A stretch of DNA of 64,000 nucleotides from Segatella copri DSM 18205. Its GTDB lineage: Bacteria > Bacteroidota > Bacteroidia > Bacteroidales > Bacteroidaceae. The stretch's first letter is position 1. Every line of letters starts with the position of its first letter. The notes beneath the pieces were generated by a model. It was not told the origin of the DNA, did not search any database, and saw nothing but the letters and a program-made list of their open reading frames with translations. The translations under genes were made by a program, and so were the position numbers. Below are positions 61,321 to 64,000 of this stretch, piece after piece. The DNA is taken from assembly GCF_025151535.1 (NCBI RefSeq), contig NZ_CP102288.1, positions 2,613,501 through 2,677,500 of the forward strand, given 5' to 3'.

Positions 61321-63045
61321 ATGATAGAAGCAAAAAGAGTACCTTATGGAGTCTCTGATTTCCTGAGAGTTATCAGAGAAAATCAGTATTACGTAGATAA
61401 GACTATGTATATTCCGTTGTTGGAGGCTCAACCCGACAACCTGATATTCATTCGCCCTCGCCGCTTCGGCAAGAGCCTGTTCCTCAGTATGCTCGAAGCT
61501 TACTATGACTGCAAGATAAAAGACCAGTTCCAGGAAATCTTCGGAGGTCTCTGGATTGGCAGTCAGCCTACCCCTCTACAGGGTAAGTATCAGGTACTGA
61601 CACTCGATTTCTCACAAGTAGGAGGAAACATCGACAATCTGGAGGAACGCTTCAATTCGTATTGCAATATCTGCTTTGACGCTTTCATCAACAGATATGC
61701 ACAATTCTATGATGAAGCAACCAGAAAGACCGTTCTTGCAGAGGATGTAGCATCCAACAAGCTTGCTACTATCCAAAAATACGCAAAAGAACACAATTAT
61801 CAGCTTTATCTCATCATCGATGAATACGACAACTTCACCAACACCGTGCTCAATGAACAGGGTGAAAAAGTGTATTATGCGATGACGCATGCCAGCGGTT
61901 TCTACCGCGACTACTTCAAGAAGTTCAAGGGTTCATTCGCCAAGATATTCATGATGGGTGTAAGTCCTGTAACACTAGACGATGTTACCAGCGGCTTCAA
62001 CATCGGCTGGCATATCTCAACCAAGCCTGAGTTTGACAAGATGCTGGGCTTCAGCACAGAAGATGTACGAGCCATGTTTACCCGTTATCGCGATGCGGGA
62101 CAGATTCCGGCAGATAGCGATATCGAGGCAATGATAGAAGAGATTAAGCCGTGGTATGACAATTATTGCTTCTCAGAGGCATGCTTAAACAGTAAGGTCA
62201 GGGTTTTCAATTGTGATATGGTGTTATATTATCTCCGTAATTACATGGACGATGGTAAAGCCCCTAAGCAGATGATAGACCCAAACACGAAGACCGACTA
62301 CAACAAGATGAAGCGACTGCTCCAGCTCGACAAGCTAGACGGCAACCGCAAGGGCATCATCCGCAGGATTACGGAGGAAGGCAGCATCGTATCAAATCTA
62401 TACGAAACCTTCCCAACCAGCGAAATTGTGAAGCCGGAATACTTCCCAAGCCTACTGTTCTATTACGGCATGCTTACCATCAAGGATACTTTCGGCGACC
62501 AGTTGCTCCTGGGAATCCCGAACAACAACGTCCGCCGTCAATATTATGGCTATCTGCAGGAGCAATATCAGGAAATCAACCATATCAACCTGAATGAGTT
62601 TGGTTATATGCTCACCTGCATGGCGTTCTATGGAAAATGGGAAGATGTCTTGGGCTTTATGTCGAAGGCTTACGCCGAAGTGGCATCAGTAAGAGATGGC
62701 ATCGAAGCCGAGCGCAACCTGCAAGGTTTCTTCATGGCATATCTCTACCTGAGCAGCTATTACATTACGGCTCCCGAACTTGAGTTGAATCACGGCTATT
62801 GTGATTTCTTCCTCTTGCCCGACCTGACCCACTATCCTACCAAGCATAGCTATATCATCGAACTGAAGATGTTGCCAGCCAAGGATTTTGAGGCAAAAGC
62901 CGAGGCACAATGGCAGGAAGCAGTAGAACAGATCAATCGTTATGCCGCAGCACCAAGAATAGAAGTCTTGCGCCAAGGCACGACATTGCATAAAATCATC
63001 ATCCAGTTTGCTGGATGGGAAATGAAACGAATGGAAGAAGTATAA
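61321..63045 (+). CDS. AAA-ATPase-like protein with a DUF1703/PD-(D/E)XK C-terminus
   Basis: 574 residues. Opening RVPYGVSDFLRVIRENQYYVDKTMYI, then Walker A RPRRFGKS (45-52) and a Walker B-like LYLIIDEYDNF. The C-terminal nuclease-like domain carries GYCDFFLLPD and YIIELKML (about 500-515), the D...ExK pattern of PD-(D/E)XK enzymes. Family knowledge: these proteins are found in many copies in gut Bacteroidetes and have no settled role. It sits between two lipid A/LPS genes, 51 bp after the acyltransferase and 22 bp before the LPS-kinase-like gene. That is a common spot for an inserted unit. Confidence 0.88.
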   Translation: MIEAKRVPYGVSDFLRVIRENQYYVDKTMYIPLLEAQPDNLIFIRPRRFGKSLFLSMLEAYYDCKIKDQFQEIFGGLWIGSQPTPLQGKYQVLTLDFSQVGGNIDNLEERFNSYCNICFDAFINRYAQFYDEATRKTVLAEDVASNKLATIQKYAKEHNYQLYLIIDEYDNFTNTVLNEQGEKVYYAMTHASGFYRDYFKKFKGSFAKIFMMGVSPVTLDDVTSGFNIGWHISTKPEFDKMLGFSTEDVRAMFTRYRDAGQIPADSDIEAMIEEIKPWYDNYCFSEACLNSKVRVFNCDMVLYYLRNYMDDGKAPKQMIDPNTKTDYNKMKRLLQLDKLDGNRKGIIRRITEEGSIVSNLYETFPTSEIVKPEYFPSLLFYYGMLTIKDTFGDQLLLGIPNNNVRRQYYGYLQEQYQEINHINLNEFGYMLTCMAFYGKWEDVLGFMSKAYAEVASVRDGIEAERNLQGFFMAYLYLSSYYITAPELELNHGYCDFFLLPDLTHYPTKHSYIIELKMLPAKDFEAKAEAQWQEAVEQINRYAAAPRIEVLRQGTTLHKIIIQFAGWEMKRMEEV

Positions 63046-63067
63046 ACATTCATATTTAACTATAAGA

Positions 63068-63823
63068 ATGAGAAAGATTAAGATAAATCCTAAATACGAA
63101 TATCTGAGAGCCTTTATCGAGAGCATCCCTGATATTTTCGAGAAGGAAGGTCGTGAGATATATAATAAGCGCAACCTCATCAAGGTGCTAACAGCACCAG
63201 ATGGAACACAGGTTAACGTAAAGCGCTTTCATATACCACATGGTCTCAACAAATTCATCTATTCTTGGAATATCAGGAAGCCAAAAGGTCAACGAGCATT
63301 CGAATATCCTATGATTCTGAAAAGAAAAGGTATAAATACTCCTGAACCTTTAGCCCTCATAGAAGATCGTAACTTTCTGAATCTCTTAGGATATAGCTAT
63401 CTAATCACCATCCAGTGTGACTATGGTCATACCCTCTATGAGATGGCAGATGCTAAGCCAAAAGAATATCAATACGTGGCAAAAGCTTTAGCCCATTTCG
63501 CTGCAGACATTCATCTGCATGAAATCCTCCATAAAGACTTTACGCCAGGCAATATTCTCTGGAAACAAGATAACGAAGGCTTCCATGTCATGTTGGTAGA
63601 TATCAACAGAATGGAATTCGGACCTGTAAGCGAGAAGAAAGGGCTGTATAATCTTAGAAGATTCTGGGGACCTAAAGAATTCACCCGTATTCTGGTTAGC
63701 GAATACGCCTTGCTACGCAACATAGATACCGACGAGGCTGTAGCCTATGTAATGAAAGTACGAGCTAAGTTTTGGACTAAATATGGAAAAAAGCATGATA
63801 TTCCATTTCAGTTAGAATTATAG
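63068..63823 (+). CDS. InaA/Kdo-kinase-like lipopolysaccharide kinase family protein
   Basis: 251 residues. A compact kinase fold with Lys52 (VNVKRFHIP), the catalytic loop HKDFTPGNILW (His155-Trp165: Asp157, Asn162) and the metal aspartate Asp178 (LVDINRM). The family phosphorylates LPS core sugars such as heptose or Kdo. It follows lipid A genes and is followed by a glycosyltransferase start, so a core-LPS role is likely. The acceptor sugar cannot be told. Confidence 0.85.
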   Translation: MRKIKINPKYEYLRAFIESIPDIFEKEGREIYNKRNLIKVLTAPDGTQVNVKRFHIPHGLNKFIYSWNIRKPKGQRAFEYPMILKRKGINTPEPLALIEDRNFLNLLGYSYLITIQCDYGHTLYEMADAKPKEYQYVAKALAHFAADIHLHEILHKDFTPGNILWKQDNEGFHVMLVDINRMEFGPVSEKKGLYNLRRFWGPKEFTRILVSEYALLRNIDTDEAVAYVMKVRAKFWTKYGKKHDIPFQLEL

Positions 63824-63864
63824 TTCAAATTCATCTTTGTACAACATTTTAAGAATTAAAGGAT

Positions 63865-64000
63865 ATGAAACAAAAGAGATTATGTTATATCAGCCGCGAT
63901 TACTATAATCAAACAAGCGCAGGCAATAAAGCAAAAACAGATACAGAAGAAACACTTGTAGAGATGGGAGCCATTAATCTTGGTCTTCATCGCACAATCA
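63865..64000 (+). CDS. Glycosyltransferase, N-terminal part (possibly galactofuranosyl type)
   Basis: 45 residues are visible before the window ends: MKQKRLCYISRDYYNQTSAG then NKAKTDTEETLVEMGAINLGLHRTI. The opening with SAGNKAKTD and a following acidic helix resembles Bacteroidetes galactofuranosyl- or related glycosyltransferases, in which this stretch sits at the nucleotide-sugar site. The rest is outside the window, so the call is tentative. It starts 41 bp after the LPS-kinase-like gene and is probably in the same operon. Confidence 0.55.
   Translation, partial: MKQKRLCYISRDYYNQTSAGNKAKTDTEETLVEMGAINLGLHRTI

Overview
The window looks like a chromosomal segment of a Bacteroidales bacterium, most likely Prevotellaceae (Segatella/Prevotella copri-like; inference). 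Many genes and tRNAs carry the Bacteroidetes promoter (TTTG, 19-20 bp, then TAnnTTTG). Shine-Dalgarno signals are weak. It has a SusC/SusD pair, Skp/OmpH paralogs next to bamA, a nucleoside kinase with a TGS-like N-terminus, and DUF4271, DUF6089 and DUF6242 proteins. Most of it is conserved housekeeping DNA, with small accessory pieces between the operons.

Layout. 1-6.4 kb: the end of a ComF-type phosphoribosyltransferase, pyrE-SRPBCC protein-argH, a zinc-ribbon-like lipoprotein, tRNA-Gly and tRNA-Leu running into a TlpA-like lipoprotein, and a YifB/ComM-type ATPase. 6.4-7.3 kb: an apparently gene-free gap that holds a promoter, a 32-aa hydrophobic small ORF and a strongly structured RNA ending in a terminator. 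7.3-19.3 kb: metG, a beta-barrel protein, a DUF4143 ATPase with twin operator-like dyads, a SusD/SusC pair whose SusC is frameshifted in a poly-G tract, a gap with a 22-bp palindromic repeat array, fabI, an EEP-family protein and tRNA-Arg. 19.4-26.3 kb: secDF, a second EEP protein, a rhomboid protease, an HU gene, a gluconate-dehydrogenase-like SDR and tRNA-Gln.

26.4-35.2 kb: a leftward operon metK-DUF4271-hemD-rnpA-yidD-tyrS, then xerD diverging from aroQ and an O-methyltransferase gene. 34-43.7 kb: a leftward cell-envelope operon, DUF6242-DUF6089-uppS-bamA-three ompH/skp-murI-rbfA-FtsX-type permease, which joins lipid-carrier synthesis, outer-membrane protein assembly, periplasmic chaperones and peptidoglycan precursor supply. 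43.9-50.8 kb: pckA, upp, a 510-bp nested inverted repeat, the nucleoside kinase and a Na/Pi cotransporter. 50.9-52.5 kb: a second DUF4143 ATPase with a palindromic promoter, flanked by two near-identical 44-bp hairpins. 52.5-64 kb: an uncharacterised protein, a Ser/Thr kinase fused to a BspA-like repeat domain, a sugar-nucleotide epimerase, PAP2, miaB, an MsbA-like exporter, an LpxL-like acyltransferase, a third ATPase/nuclease-like protein, an LPS-kinase-like protein and the start of a glycosyltransferase, so the right end looks like a lipid A/LPS locus.

The best candidates for undescribed biology are the structured RNA with its small ORF (6.76-7.15 kb), the hairpin-flanked DUF4143 module (50.96-52.49 kb), the 22-bp palindrome array (16.78-16.90 kb), the 510-bp nested palindrome (46.6-47.1 kb) and the possibly phase-variable SusC start. 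All of these come from reading the sequence by eye, without database searches.
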